Part shown: piece by piece, positions 1 to 8,168 of the stretch | Numbering within the stretch: position 1 is the first letter of the stretch | Layout of the letters: each line of letters begins with the position of its first letter | Assembly (NCBI GenBank): GCA_004173475.1 | Contig: SEBU01000004.1 | Coordinates: 124,001 to 188,000 of the forward strand | Length of the DNA stretch: 64,000 bases | Direction: 5' to 3' | DNA from: Gammaproteobacteria bacterium | GTDB lineage: Bacteria; Pseudomonadota; Gammaproteobacteria; Pseudomonadales; Cellvibrionaceae | Program-made: the position numbers and the translations under genes | Notes under the pieces: model-generated | Database searches by the model: none | What the model saw: the letters and a program-made list of their open reading frames with translations, nothing else | What the model was told of the DNA's origin: nothing

Positions 1-64
1 GATTATTTCGGAGTGAGTAAGGATGCTAAGCCCCAATGCTGATTAAGCAACCTGACGTGGAAAG

Positions 65-277
65 TCATGATTTGCGAACCGGAATTTCTTTACCATTCAC
101 AGTCCACTGGCCATTTTCATTTTGAAATGCGTCACCAAGCGCTTTAAAAGTAGCGGCGGGTGTCTTTCCGTCGATTACCAGATAATAAATATTTTTTTTC
201 TTAATTTCGCTTACATGTTTGGGAACAAAAGTTCCATCGACCTTTATGAACGCGACCGTAATTATTTCGGTATACAT
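65..277 (-). CDS. Small hypothetical protein
   Basis: Codes for 70 residues and I do not recognise the family. The protein is compact, starts with a hydrophobic strand-like stretch (TEIITVAFIKV), has no signal peptide or membrane helix and looks soluble. It is the most downstream member of a run of small minus-strand genes and is separated by about 70 bases from the membrane-protein gene upstream of it. No catalytic motif is visible, so only its existence as a short reading frame with plausible protein composition is supported. Confidence 0.4.
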   Translation of the reverse strand: MYTEIITVAFIKVDGTFVPKHVSEIKKKNIYYLVIDGKTPAATFKALGDAFQNENGQWTVNGKEIPVRKS

Positions 278-348
278 AGTTTTATTCCAAAATGATTTAA
301 TAATATTCTAATGACCACCGTAGTTACCTCCAATCCTAATGTCCGCGG

Positions 349-681
349 TTAGTCCCTGCGACACCGCAGAACTGTTACCCCGACAAACAAACTGAGTTTG
401 TAAAAACGTTTCAGCGCCTTCCACGACGCAATGCATACCATCACGAAGATGAAGATGTAAATTGTCGCCGACACGACCGCGGCAAAACCGGTCAAAATGG
501 TTGAATATGGTTTGGATATACCCGTAATTCCCAGTTGCTCAAAAAATGGAAAACCGATTAAATGCTCAGCAAACAACCCCATCCAATAAGATACAAATAT
601 TAAAGTGAGAAATACTGTCCCGATCACGGCAAAACCTATTACTGCTAGTAAATGTTGCGATTTAGGAAGTGAGTAAGTCAT
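349..681 (-). CDS. Small integral membrane protein
   Basis: The 110-residue product has two long hydrophobic stretches, residues about 12-35 (LLAVIGFAVIGTVFLTLIF) and about 62-88 (ILTGFAAVVSATIYIFIFVM), and a basic C-terminus, so it is probably a two-helix inner-membrane protein. Family unknown. It lies just downstream of an XRE-type regulator gene and may belong to the same transcript. Confidence 0.5.
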   Translation of the reverse strand: MTYSLPKSQHLLAVIGFAVIGTVFLTLIFVSYWMGLFAEHLIGFPFFEQLGITGISKPYSTILTGFAAVVSATIYIFIFVMVCIASWKALKRFYKLSLFVGVTVLRCRRD

Positions 682-699
682 AGAAACTCCGTAGTAGTT

Positions 700-990
700 T
701 TAGCGCGATTGACAACGTCGCAATGTTTGCCCATTTACGTCGAATTGCGAAGCGCCCATGAACATCATGCTCGCCGCTAGACCTAGGTGATCCAGCACCT
801 TTACATAAGCCCCCATGCCTGGGCTCAGCGACCCTTTTTCAACGGCCGCATAAGTTCCCAAGGCGATATTGCAAGCTTTCGCCATATCCTCTTGACTATA
901 TAAGCGGGCCTTTCGAGCCTGGAGGATGTTGTCAGCCACGATGTTCATCGCTTCAAGTGCGTCACTGGAGATACCACGGTCATCTTTCAC
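700..990 (-). CDS. XRE-family HTH transcriptional regulator
   Basis: Residues about 20-75 carry a Cro/CI-type helix-turn-helix: an ILQARKARLYSQEDMAKACNIALGTYAAVEKGSLSP pattern (helix 2 at QEDMAKACN, recognition helix at TYAAVEKG) followed by a hydrophobic helix. At 96 residues it is a single-domain DNA-binding protein. The start is a GTG that overlaps the stop codon of the upstream gene (GTGA), so the two are translationally coupled. Arrangement with a small partner resembles toxin-antitoxin or phage-type regulators, but the partner has no recognisable toxin motif. Confidence 0.65.
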   Translation of the reverse strand: MKDDRGISSDALEAMNIVADNILQARKARLYSQEDMAKACNIALGTYAAVEKGSLSPGMGAYVKVLDHLGLAASMMFMGASQFDVNGQTLRRCQSR

Positions 991-1253
991 GCGTAGCCCT
1001 CTGTTAAAATTAAGTTCATTTCAGGAACAGGAAGTAGTACAACGCTAATATTAAATTTTTCCTTTAAGAACTTAGCAGCACGCTCTTGGGGAATACCGTC
1101 AACGAACATAATGTCTTGACACCACTGAGCTGCATTAAAGTGGGTACGTGATACGTCACCAGCTTTTGCAGTCAATATGCGCTCGCACTCTCGTTCAATT
1201 TCACCGCTTAGAGCGTTCAAAAAATCGTTGTCATTCATCGTATTCAAGGGCAT
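987..1253 (-). CDS. Hypothetical protein coupled to XRE regulator
   Basis: An 88-residue protein of unknown family, acidic at the N-terminus and rich in charged helices, without membrane segments. An AAGG ribosome-binding site sits a few bases before the chosen ATG; an internal ATG at 1238 is the alternative start. Its stop overlaps the GTG start of the downstream XRE gene, which argues that both genes are real and are made together. A role as partner of the regulator is inference. Confidence 0.45.
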   Translation of the reverse strand: MPLNTMNDNDFLNALSGEIERECERILTAKAGDVSRTHFNAAQWCQDIMFVDGIPQERAAKFLKEKFNISVVLLPVPEMNLILTEGYA

Positions 1254-1290
1254 TACCTTTTAAAAAAATGTATGTAGTCACTTAGATTAT

Positions 1291-1914
1291 TCAGTGAGGT
1301 CTTACCGACCGCTCACACTTATCACTATTGGCCTCTTGGTGTTTATTCCAGGCATCGCGGTCGACGGGTGCAACCTGCCATGAGCATCTACCTGAACGGT
1401 ATGGCTCGCTCACCGTGCCATCATGTGTGCACCCAGCAAATTTAAACTTCGCAAGGAAAGTTTTTGATGGCCATTCACCTGAGAAATCCGTGAAATTTAG
1501 GTCAGGGCGCTCGCTAACAATTTTTTGTTTAAATAATTCAAACTGGTGGTTTTGCTCAACGATTTTATTTTCGAAAAGCGTGAGGCAACCAGAGCTGCAA
1601 AATAATTGTCCGCGGCACTCCACAAAGTTAAATTTGTCTCGAGTGGCTTCGCTAATTCCGGGCGTTACTGCAATTTTGTTTGCACATTCTTGGCATGCAA
1701 TAGTCCATCCAGAATTCAAGAGCAATAATGGCGGCACAAATCCTTGCAAACTGTATTGATCAAATTGTGCAGCGCGATAGATAGAGACATGCTCTACTTC
1801 CGTTTTAAATTTTCCCGCTCCTATTCGTCGCGCTTCAAGTTTGCTGTTAGAGAACACTACTTCAGCATTAGCATCTTGATCGTCAACTACAGTCCATGCT
1901 TTAAGTTTTTTCAT
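1291..1914 (-). CDS. Cysteine-rich hypothetical protein
   Basis: The 207-residue product has a central cysteine cluster: CQEC near residue 75, then a C...C..C pattern (ECRGQLFCSSGC) near residues 98-109. This is compatible with one or two bound zinc ions. The rest is soluble and charged. I do not recognise the family. A + strand frame overlaps much of it but lacks comparable protein features, so the minus frame is preferred. Confidence 0.5.
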   Translation of the reverse strand: MKKLKAWTVVDDQDANAEVVFSNSKLEARRIGAGKFKTEVEHVSIYRAAQFDQYSLQGFVPPLLLLNSGWTIACQECANKIAVTPGISEATRDKFNFVECRGQLFCSSGCLTLFENKIVEQNHQFELFKQKIVSERPDLNFTDFSGEWPSKTFLAKFKFAGCTHDGTVSEPYRSGRCSWQVAPVDRDAWNKHQEANSDKCERSVRPH

Positions 1915-2047
1915 CTCAACTCACCAATTCGATGAATGCTCCCGACCGATTTGCCGTGAACCGTAACGCAGGAAGTCAAATGGTCAAACACCATTTTTCC
2001 GTTCGCGCCGATTCTAATGGGGGTGAGGCTATCCCGAAAGGACCGGA

Positions 2048-2488
2048 TCAATTTGATTCCCCTTTCGCTACTACGTTAAAACACTCTGATCTAATTTGGG
2101 TTCCTGCGGGAATTCGCACTCCGAATTCGTCATTCAAGTTTTTGATCTGAAGTTTTTGCCCTGCATGCGTGATTTCGCATCCCTCCTTTTTTGGGTGTAA
2201 GAGTGATAGATCGAGCGCTCCTGGTTCAGCGTCGGCGTTGCAGCGAGACAAATGCTTTTCGACCCAGCGATGCTTTTGTTCTGCTGTAAGCGCAATGGGC
2301 AAATGATCGGTGTTGTAATTTTCTAACGTATCGCGAAAGTCTGTCAGGTTGGAACATGCCGCAGATAAATACAGCTTTTCAATTTCTTTATGACCTTTCA
2401 GTCGGCCTTGAAAGCTGGCTAAAGCCACGCCCAAAATTAGAATAATAATTACGCTAATACCAAACATGATTTTAAGTCTTAACATCAT
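2048..2488 (-). CDS. Membrane-anchored periplasmic hypothetical protein
   Basis: The first 25 residues form a strongly hydrophobic segment (IMFGISVIIILILGVALASF) after a short basic start, acting as a signal anchor. The remaining ~120 residues are soluble with four cysteines (in ACSN, RCNAD, GCEI and ECFN), possibly disulfide-bonded in the periplasm. No family recognised. It belongs to a minus-strand run with two other small membrane proteins upstream. Confidence 0.5.
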   Translation of the reverse strand: MMLRLKIMFGISVIIILILGVALASFQGRLKGHKEIEKLYLSAACSNLTDFRDTLENYNTDHLPIALTAEQKHRWVEKHLSRCNADAEPGALDLSLLHPKKEGCEITHAGQKLQIKNLNDEFGVRIPAGTQIRSECFNVVAKGESN

Positions 2489-2541
2489 TGCTTATCTCTC
2501 AGATTGAATTTAAAAGGTGACATGTGAATCTTTCTGCTGCA

Positions 2542-2796
2542 TCAGTCCCCGCCACCTCCGCCGCCGCCATCACCCCCACAATCGCTGCTGCTATCCGAGT
2601 GGCAGCTGTCGTAACTTGAGCTGTAGGAACTCGAATCGGAACTGGAACTGGAACTCGATGCGTAAGCGGATGTACTCGTTGCACGCGTAGCAGAACGGCG
2701 ACTTACCTCACGCCGTCCACGTGTGAATATAAATTTGATTGCAGCACCAATAAGAACTGCTTCTACCATAAAAAGTAAATAGTCGGATAAACTCAT
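2542..2796 (-). CDS. Single-helix protein with Ser- and Gly-rich low-complexity tail
   Basis: Starting at 2796, preceded by a GAGAAGG ribosome-binding site, the 84-residue product has one membrane helix (residues about 4-22), a basic linker (RGRREVSRRS), then a tail of almost pure Ser with Tyr, Asp and Cys, and a final run of Gly ending in Asp. Positive residues right after the helix predict the tail to be cytoplasmic. Such tails are seen in small proteins of unknown role in plasmids and phages; function is not deducible. Confidence 0.5.
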   Translation of the reverse strand: MSLSDYLLFMVEAVLIGAAIKFIFTRGRREVSRRSATRATSTSAYASSSSSSSDSSSYSSSYDSCHSDSSSDCGGDGGGGGGGD

Positions 2797-2838
2797 CTGT
2801 ATAGGCCTTCTCGATAACAAATTAATTAAAATATAAAA

Positions 2839-3135
2839 TTAGAACACTGATAAAAAATGCTGAGCTATCCATCCTATGAAGAGTGCAAAGGCAACCATGA
2901 GAAATTGAAAAATAATTGAGCCTATGGGATAGTCGTCGTCAGCGTTCAACGTGTAAGTACGGAATATCGATGAGAGGCAAATTAAGCCTACGCCCCACGC
3001 AATATTAACTGCTTGCATTCCGAGCGGCACGACGTACCAGAGCCACAGAATTGACAGTGAGTAGCCTGAAAAAATTAGCATCGCAAAGTAAAGAGCGATA
3101 GCAATCCAGAATCTTTGATCTAAAAGCCTCTCCAT
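2839..3135 (-). CDS. Small multi-helix membrane protein
   Basis: 98 residues with three hydrophobic segments (residues about 8-30, 33-58 and 70-95), the second rich in aromatic residues, typical of a small inner-membrane protein. An N-terminal basic patch suggests the N-terminus is cytoplasmic. Family not recognised. It lies between thyA and the Ser/Gly-rich single-helix protein on the same strand. Confidence 0.5.
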   Translation of the reverse strand: MERLLDQRFWIAIALYFAMLIFSGYSLSILWLWYVVPLGMQAVNIAWGVGLICLSSIFRTYTLNADDDYPIGSIIFQFLMVAFALFIGWIAQHFLSVF

Positions 3136-3198
3136 TTTCTATTCTCTGTCGGTTAGAGTGCCTAACAAAAATTTCTATTTGGCCGTGCGCTTCGGTGT

Positions 3199-4068
3199 TT
3201 ACTTTGCAAACGGGAATTTAATCGCCGCGTGACATCTGTAGCCCTCGATCCAAAAATGTTCTTCACGTCTCGGATCAACCCACGTTTCTAAATCTTCGAG
3301 AGATCTTATGTCTTGGTGAATGTGTAATGTTGGCTCGGCAAATGGTGTTCTTTTTAATTGCTCACGCATCAACGCAATTTGGTCATCGTAAATATGGCAG
3401 TTCACAAGCTTATGGAAAACTTTTCCCGGCTGTAATCCAGATATCTGAGCCATCACGCGTAGTAACCAGACTGTCTGTGGCATGTTAAAAACTAATCCCA
3501 ACGGAGTGTCGATCGACCTCTGATAGCTTGTTAAATACAAAGTATTATTTAAAACACTAAAGTGATGCGTATGCATACATGAATCCAATGCTGCGCGATC
3601 CAGCTCACCAGGATTATGAAAGGTCATTAAGAGTCGGCGATTGTCGTAACCTGTCTTCAGCACATCGACAACTTTTTTCAATTGATCGACTGGTTCATTT
3701 TCAGGATTGCGCCAATCTCGAATTTGAACGCCATAGGCTCGGCCAATTGAATCTTGACCTTTGCGAAAAGGATTTGATAACCAGGCTGGAGTTTCATTTG
3801 CGTTTGCAAACCACGTGTTGCACCCGATCGCCGCAAATTGCTGAGCATTGTCATATCCGCGTAAGTAGCCAAGCATTTCAGCGATTGCCGCCCGCCAATG
3901 TGCTTTGCGAGTGGTGACCAATGGGAATTTGCCTTGGCTCGCGTCGTATTCAAAATCTGCATTGATAACGGTCAAGCAACCTTTGCCTGTGCGCTCGTTT
4001 TTCACCATTACACCTTCATCAAGAATGCGATGGCATAACTCCAAATATTGTTGTTCAGCAGTTTTCAT
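3199..4068 (-). CDS. thyA: Thymidylate synthase
   Basis: Makes dTMP from dUMP using methylene-tetrahydrofolate, in the cytoplasm. At 289 residues it is a little longer than E. coli ThyA (264) but aligns along its length: FPLVTTRKAH near residue 48, the catalytic cysteine in DSCMH (Cys164), the dUMP-phosphate motif YQRSID (182-187), and FNMPQ with Asn195. That Asn is the residue that favours dUMP; dCMP hydroxymethylases have Asp there. The sequence is closer in feel to phage/plasmid ThyA than to housekeeping copies. A plasmid-borne copy near the replication region may support DNA synthesis after transfer (inference). Confidence 0.9.
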   Translation of the reverse strand: MKTAEQQYLELCHRILDEGVMVKNERTGKGCLTVINADFEYDASQGKFPLVTTRKAHWRAAIAEMLGYLRGYDNAQQFAAIGCNTWFANANETPAWLSNPFRKGQDSIGRAYGVQIRDWRNPENEPVDQLKKVVDVLKTGYDNRRLLMTFHNPGELDRAALDSCMHTHHFSVLNNTLYLTSYQRSIDTPLGLVFNMPQTVWLLRVMAQISGLQPGKVFHKLVNCHIYDDQIALMREQLKRTPFAEPTLHIHQDIRSLEDLETWVDPRREEHFWIEGYRCHAAIKFPFAK

Positions 4069-4257
4069 AATTTCTCTCTGGTCGACTCGTTAATTTCTCA
4101 AACCGAAGCTAATGCACATCTCTAAATACGCAACGTTGATACTCAGAATCTTGAGTGTTTCTATGGGGGTGTACCTAATATTTTGTGCGCATTTCTCAAG
4201 GAAACGGAAAATACTAAATTGAAAACATATAAGATCTACGATATTCATGGCGGCGAC

Positions 4258-4632
4258 TCAATCAATGACAATTTTGCGCTTTGGTTGCGGCGGAGTATCG
4301 ACGGAGCTTTTCTCACTCGCGATGGTTACACTTTCTACCTGCTGCACATCAGCAGTCTCGACAGCACGCGCAGGTGAGTTAGTTCTTATGTCGTCTCCAC
4401 TGGTGCCGTAAAGCAAATTTCTAAACAGCAGGAACGCAATGGCTGGGCCAACCACCCAAAAGCTGAAATAGAATATAAAATCGAATACCAGATCAAACAT
4501 ATCATCGGTTACCGAGGCAAATGCATCTGCTGGGGGGCCGGGCTGGGCACTCGCGCTCAAAGCTAGCATTGCGAAACCCCAAGATGCCTTGAACAGATTG
4601 CGAATCATTGTTTGTTTATTCTTACTATTCAT
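4258..4632 (-). CDS. Shared-tag membrane protein D (signal peptide, one helix, KRKIVID end)
   Basis: A 124-residue protein with a signal peptide (residues about 8-30, ending SASAQPG), a transmembrane stretch at about 45-75 (FDFIFYFSFWVVGPAIAFLLF) and a ~45-residue polar tail. The last residues, KRKIVID, match the ends of the three genes upstream (KRKVFLE, KRKVFLE, KRKVYVD) although the bodies are unrelated. It starts 6 bases after the preceding stop, so it is in the same operon. Function unknown; the shared end suggests a common cytoplasmic partner or sorting step. Confidence 0.65.
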   Translation of the reverse strand: MNSKNKQTMIRNLFKASWGFAMLALSASAQPGPPADAFASVTDDMFDLVFDFIFYFSFWVVGPAIAFLLFRNLLYGTSGDDIRTNSPARAVETADVQQVESVTIASEKSSVDTPPQPKRKIVID

Positions 4633-4638
4633 GAGCGC

Positions 4639-5028
4639 TCACTCCAGGAAGACTTTTCGCTTCACGGCGTCGGTGGTGGCAACAGGTGGATTATCAATTG
4701 ATGGAGCCGACTCAGCATCAGGATTGTTAGGTGCATCTCCGCTGATCCGTTCGCCTAAATTTATGTGGGGCTGTGAATTGATGTTGGATGATGTCCATGA
4801 GTCTAAATCATGAAGTACGATCACAACGATCGCAAAAATGGGCAACAGAACGCACATGAGAACCACCATCTCGTCAGAGAACAGTATAGAGTCGATCGAT
4901 GTAGAAACGGCCTCCAAGCTGTTGGCATAAGCTGTACAAGATAGTCCCGCAAGCAGAGTCGGAATGAATGCGGTAAGACTTTTTTTGGCCACGCAGCTGC
5001 TGTTTGTTTTGCTCGAATCTTGGTTCAT
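4639..5028 (-). CDS. Shared-tag membrane protein C (signal peptide, one helix, KRKVFLE end)
   Basis: 129 residues: an N-terminal signal-like segment (LTAFIPTLLAGLSCTAYA), a short extracytoplasmic part, a membrane helix near residues 53-72 (EMVVLMCVLLPIFAIVVIVL) and a ~55-residue acidic, proline-containing tail that ends in VKRKVFLE. The ribosome-binding site (GGGG) overlaps the stop region of the upstream gene, 12 bases away. Same architecture as the gene downstream, with only the C-terminal tag conserved. I do not recognise a family. Confidence 0.65.
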   Translation of the reverse strand: MNQDSSKTNSSCVAKKSLTAFIPTLLAGLSCTAYANSLEAVSTSIDSILFSDEMVVLMCVLLPIFAIVVIVLHDLDSWTSSNINSQPHINLGERISGDAPNNPDAESAPSIDNPPVATTDAVKRKVFLE

Positions 5029-5040
5029 AGACTTATCCCC

Positions 5041-6249
5041 TCACTCCAAAAATACTTTTCGTTTGACCTTGCCACCGTCGACGGTTGTTGTGACTGTTTC
5101 TAGTCTATCTACTGAAGCCACATCCACGGGCACTGCTTCTGTCTGGCGCACAGTTGCGACTTCAGAGGGAACGCGAATTTGATTGAGTACGCTAGTACCA
5201 CGATTTGATATGAAATAATCGAAACCCTTGATGAGAAATACGCCAATAAGCAACAGTGCCAGCCAAACGATCCAAGGAATTCCCTCAGACTTCGTATTGT
5301 CAGGCTCCTGCCAGCGATTACGGGCCGCCAGAGCTGCCGATTTGCCCATTCCATCCTCGCCCTTGATGGAGTAGACGAAACTATTTTTGGAAACGTTTGG
5401 CCTGACAAATGTCGCGGCCCCCTTAGTCTGATAGGTGACATTCAAATCTCCATTGGGGGTGGCAGTTGCTGCGATAACTTTGACAGGCCGCTTCGCTATC
5501 TTGGCTAAGTCTTCTTCAAGGAAGGTAAAGTCGACATGCGTTAATGGAGTGATATCCGGGTAACAGAACATCCCTTTGAAAACCCCTGTGGGACATACCA
5601 TGTAATACTCGACTTGCTGATCAATACTTGCTAACTGCCACTGCCATTTGAAATACACTTTTGTCAGCACAGATGGGTCTTGAACCGGTTGGACTGACGG
5701 AGAGGTTTCCACCGGCTTAGTCAATGCTTGTGGGCTAACTGACTTACGAGATTTTTTTATAGACCGAGCCGAACGATTCAGTCCGTCAGCTCCGTTAATT
5801 CTTGTTACATTGATTCCATAGCCAAGCGGTGGGCGGAGGAAAGATTCTTCTCCTTTTTCGCGAAGCTTGTATAGAACATCTAAATCGCCATCGTCTGTTT
5901 CAATAGTCGATATCAGCGATACCGGAAGCCCGTGCTGTCGTTCCAAATCCTCTTCGAGGAAGGTGAAATCGTCAGAAGTCGGACTGTCATCAGGGTAGCA
6001 CCTGACGAGCTTAAAGACTCCTTGTGGGCAAACCATGTAATATTTGCCCTTGCTGTTACTCAGGTCGACGAGCTGCCATTGGTACTTGTAAAACGTCTTT
6101 CGTAATACCTGGTCCTCTTCCGATTCAGAGTTTCCGGGAGGTGGAGGGCTGCCAGCGTCTACGGTCTCGGCACCGTAAGCGTGACTAATTAACGAAATGA
6201 TTAGCATCAGCTGGCACAGCCATTTAACAGCGTAATTCTCAGTCGACAT
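5041..6249 (-). CDS. Shared-tag membrane protein B with two VCP repeat domains
   Basis: From the ATG at 6249 the product is 402 residues: signal peptide (LCQLMLIISLISHAYG), two tandem ~90-residue domains that each contain QWQL, YYMVCP, a second cysteine in CYPD and a TFLEEDL helix, then a membrane helix (IPWIVWLALLLIGVFLIKGF) and a ~60-residue tail ending VKRKVFLE. The two cysteines per domain could form a disulfide outside the cytoplasm. The chosen start overlaps the upstream stop by 11 bases. A longer reading frame begins at 6294 but its extra residues spoil the signal peptide. Confidence 0.7.
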   Translation of the reverse strand: MSTENYAVKWLCQLMLIISLISHAYGAETVDAGSPPPPGNSESEEDQVLRKTFYKYQWQLVDLSNSKGKYYMVCPQGVFKLVRCYPDDSPTSDDFTFLEEDLERQHGLPVSLISTIETDDGDLDVLYKLREKGEESFLRPPLGYGINVTRINGADGLNRSARSIKKSRKSVSPQALTKPVETSPSVQPVQDPSVLTKVYFKWQWQLASIDQQVEYYMVCPTGVFKGMFCYPDITPLTHVDFTFLEEDLAKIAKRPVKVIAATATPNGDLNVTYQTKGAATFVRPNVSKNSFVYSIKGEDGMGKSAALAARNRWQEPDNTKSEGIPWIVWLALLLIGVFLIKGFDYFISNRGTSVLNQIRVPSEVATVRQTEAVPVDVASVDRLETVTTTVDGGKVKRKVFLE

Positions 6250-7459
6250 AAACTTTTCGCTTCGTTTTCGTTGATGAGGTGGGTACCTGAACATTTATCG
6301 ATTCCGGTCGTGCTATTGGACTAACAGATTGCGGTTCGGTGACCGTAGATTCCGTTATGCGCCTTGGCGCCCTTTGTGTATCGATCATGTATTGCAGCTC
6401 GTTGGAGACGTAGGCTGATTCAGACGCGGCAAAGTGACTTCTTAAAAAGCGTATCCGCTGTGCGTTATGTTCGGTGTTCGATCTGCTATGTAAACGTCGA
6501 TGCAACTCACTTAACATTTCATAGTCACGTTCAGCCGGCGATGTAACAACGGCCGGAATACGTTGTCGCATTTGTGAATAGCGTTCCAAGGTCTCTGGGC
6601 TGTCAACCATCGTTCCTTGTGAACTGATAAGCCTCGACGGTGTTGTAAAACGAGCAAAGACTTTACCCGCAATGAACTTCAGCAAGCATCCAGCTAACAA
6701 AATCATGAGAAAGCACAAACACATGAATGAGCCGCTCGGCTGTGTTTCGTTACTTTCATCAATGACTATCAGCTCATCCAGTCGTGGATAATTCGTCTCG
6801 CTGTCAACAAACGGTCCGAATCCCATTGCACTCGTCACGCTAAGGGTGTTCCCAACTTTAAGGATGTGTTGCCGAAGTACCTTTTTGTTTTTCAATTCTT
6901 CGATAGACGTAGATAGATATTTCAAAGGAAATATTTTTCCTGCGTATTCACATCTGTAGGCTGACGCCATTTCTGATTCACCCAAATGTTTGATCTCGCC
7001 CGGACAAACTAGATATGACTGCTCTCCATTTTTTTTGCTAACCTGAAGCCAGCCTGATTGAAATGTATCGTGCGCGGTGGACTCTCGTTGTAGTTGTTCA
7101 GAAGGAGCGGGTTTGATCGCGTAGCGCACAATCAAATGAGAGTCGCTAATTGCAGAACTCTTGACGGACACATCAGCCGCTTCAATGTGGCTTAAGTATT
7201 GGTCGATGGGAACGAAAGGGATTGAGCGGTTGAACTTAAGAAGTCTGAGCAAAGTATTGGTGCTTGGTGCCCTACAGCCGCTCTTCTGGTCGCTAACCGG
7301 GCAAACAGAGTATGTGAACCGGCCGTCAGGGGACACGTTGGTGGTCCATCCGTTCGTAACTGTTAAAGACTTGGCGACGTTGGAATTCGAATCTTCCCCC
7401 AGAGCAACCTGGGTCATAACCATCGCAGTAATGAATATGATATTTGTTCGTTTCAACAT
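6239..7459 (-). CDS. Shared-tag membrane protein A with two diverged VCP repeat domains
   Basis: 406 residues. Signal peptide at 1-21 (ending ALG), two extracytoplasmic repeats with the same W...Y.VCP...C pattern as the next gene (TYSVCP near residue 50, SYLVCP near 150), a helix near 245-265 (FMCLCFLMILLAGCLLKFIAG), then a ~140-residue cytoplasmic part ending TKRKVYVD. First of four overlapping or near-contiguous genes. It has by far the longest cytoplasmic part, so it may be the scaffold of the set (inference). The ATGA-like overlap with the next gene indicates coupled translation. Confidence 0.7.
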   Translation of the reverse strand: MLKRTNIIFITAMVMTQVALGEDSNSNVAKSLTVTNGWTTNVSPDGRFTYSVCPVSDQKSGCRAPSTNTLLRLLKFNRSIPFVPIDQYLSHIEAADVSVKSSAISDSHLIVRYAIKPAPSEQLQRESTAHDTFQSGWLQVSKKNGEQSYLVCPGEIKHLGESEMASAYRCEYAGKIFPLKYLSTSIEELKNKKVLRQHILKVGNTLSVTSAMGFGPFVDSETNYPRLDELIVIDESNETQPSGSFMCLCFLMILLAGCLLKFIAGKVFARFTTPSRLISSQGTMVDSPETLERYSQMRQRIPAVVTSPAERDYEMLSELHRRLHSRSNTEHNAQRIRFLRSHFAASESAYVSNELQYMIDTQRAPRRITESTVTEPQSVSPIARPESINVQVPTSSTKTKRKVYVD

Positions 7460-7521
7460 GTTTGGATATCCAAATTCGAAGCCCCGTCACCTAAGTGAAA
7501 GAGTCCGCTAGGTTTCGGTAA

Positions 7522-8142
7522 TTATTGATTTCTTGCGCTCAGCGACTCATTAAGGCCGTACTTTTTTCTCATAAAGCTTGAGAAATGCACGTCCCAGTTG
7601 TCCTTCTTCCCGCCCGCCTCGATCCAATACAAGCGGTACTCAGCTATGTCCCACTCGCGCTCAGACCAAATTCCTAAGAGCGTAGTGATCTTAGTTATGA
7701 CTTGATCACTTGGTCGCCATTGGTCAGGTATCGTTGTACGACTTTTAGAGAGGTTCGCTTGCTGCTCATTTCGATGTGCATTTAGGCAGTACTGGACGAA
7801 ACAGCTGTCCAATGACTCGGGCTTGAACGAGAGTTTTTTCCCTCTGAAGCTTGAGAGGCAACGCTCAAATAATTCATCGGTGACTGACATTCGCTTTAGA
7901 TAACGAGTTGTGGGCTCGAAAGGAGACCAAAGGTGAGGAACTATGGAAGAGGATGTGAATTGATTCACGGCGAATGCAACGAAAAGGTTGGCGTCGATCG
8001 TATCGTTCTGCTTTTTATATTCGCGTATAGCGTCAATTATGCTGCCTTGGGTAAAACCATAGCTCTTTAAGCGCTGCTCGACTGAAGTTGGGATAAGCGT
8101 AAGCAAATCGAACTTCGCTGGTCCACTCACACGTGCATTCAT
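7522..8142 (-). CDS. DnaT-like replication helper protein
   Basis: The 206-residue product ends in a segment (residues about 140-200) that resembles the DnaT DNA-binding domain: W(R)P followed by a helix, IWSEREWDIAEYRLYWIEAGG, then W and an SFMRKKYG helix. DnaT assists PriA/PriC-dependent loading of the DnaB helicase. The N-terminal half is helical and not recognised. It sits 26 bases downstream of the rep gene, the place expected for a helicase-loading partner of Rep. The family call rests on pattern similarity only. Confidence 0.6.
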   Translation of the reverse strand: MNARVSGPAKFDLLTLIPTSVEQRLKSYGFTQGSIIDAIREYKKQNDTIDANLFVAFAVNQFTSSSIVPHLWSPFEPTTRYLKRMSVTDELFERCLSSFRGKKLSFKPESLDSCFVQYCLNAHRNEQQANLSKSRTTIPDQWRPSDQVITKITTLLGIWSEREWDIAEYRLYWIEAGGKKDNWDVHFSSFMRKKYGLNESLSARNQ

Positions 8143-8168
8143 GGCTACAGTCTCTCTTTAAAAGTTGG

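Noticed and set aside
1-42. Possible 3' end of a + strand gene entering from the left edge
   Set aside because: A frame is open from base 1 to a TGA at 40-42, but 13 codons are too few to support a gene.
1328-1759. Long + strand reading frame opposite the cysteine-rich gene
   Set aside because: It is antisense to a minus-strand frame with an organised cysteine cluster, has no ribosome-binding site and shows a shadow-like composition.
3579-3917. 112-codon + strand frame
   Set aside because: Lies wholly within thyA on the opposite strand; thyA motifs are unmistakable.
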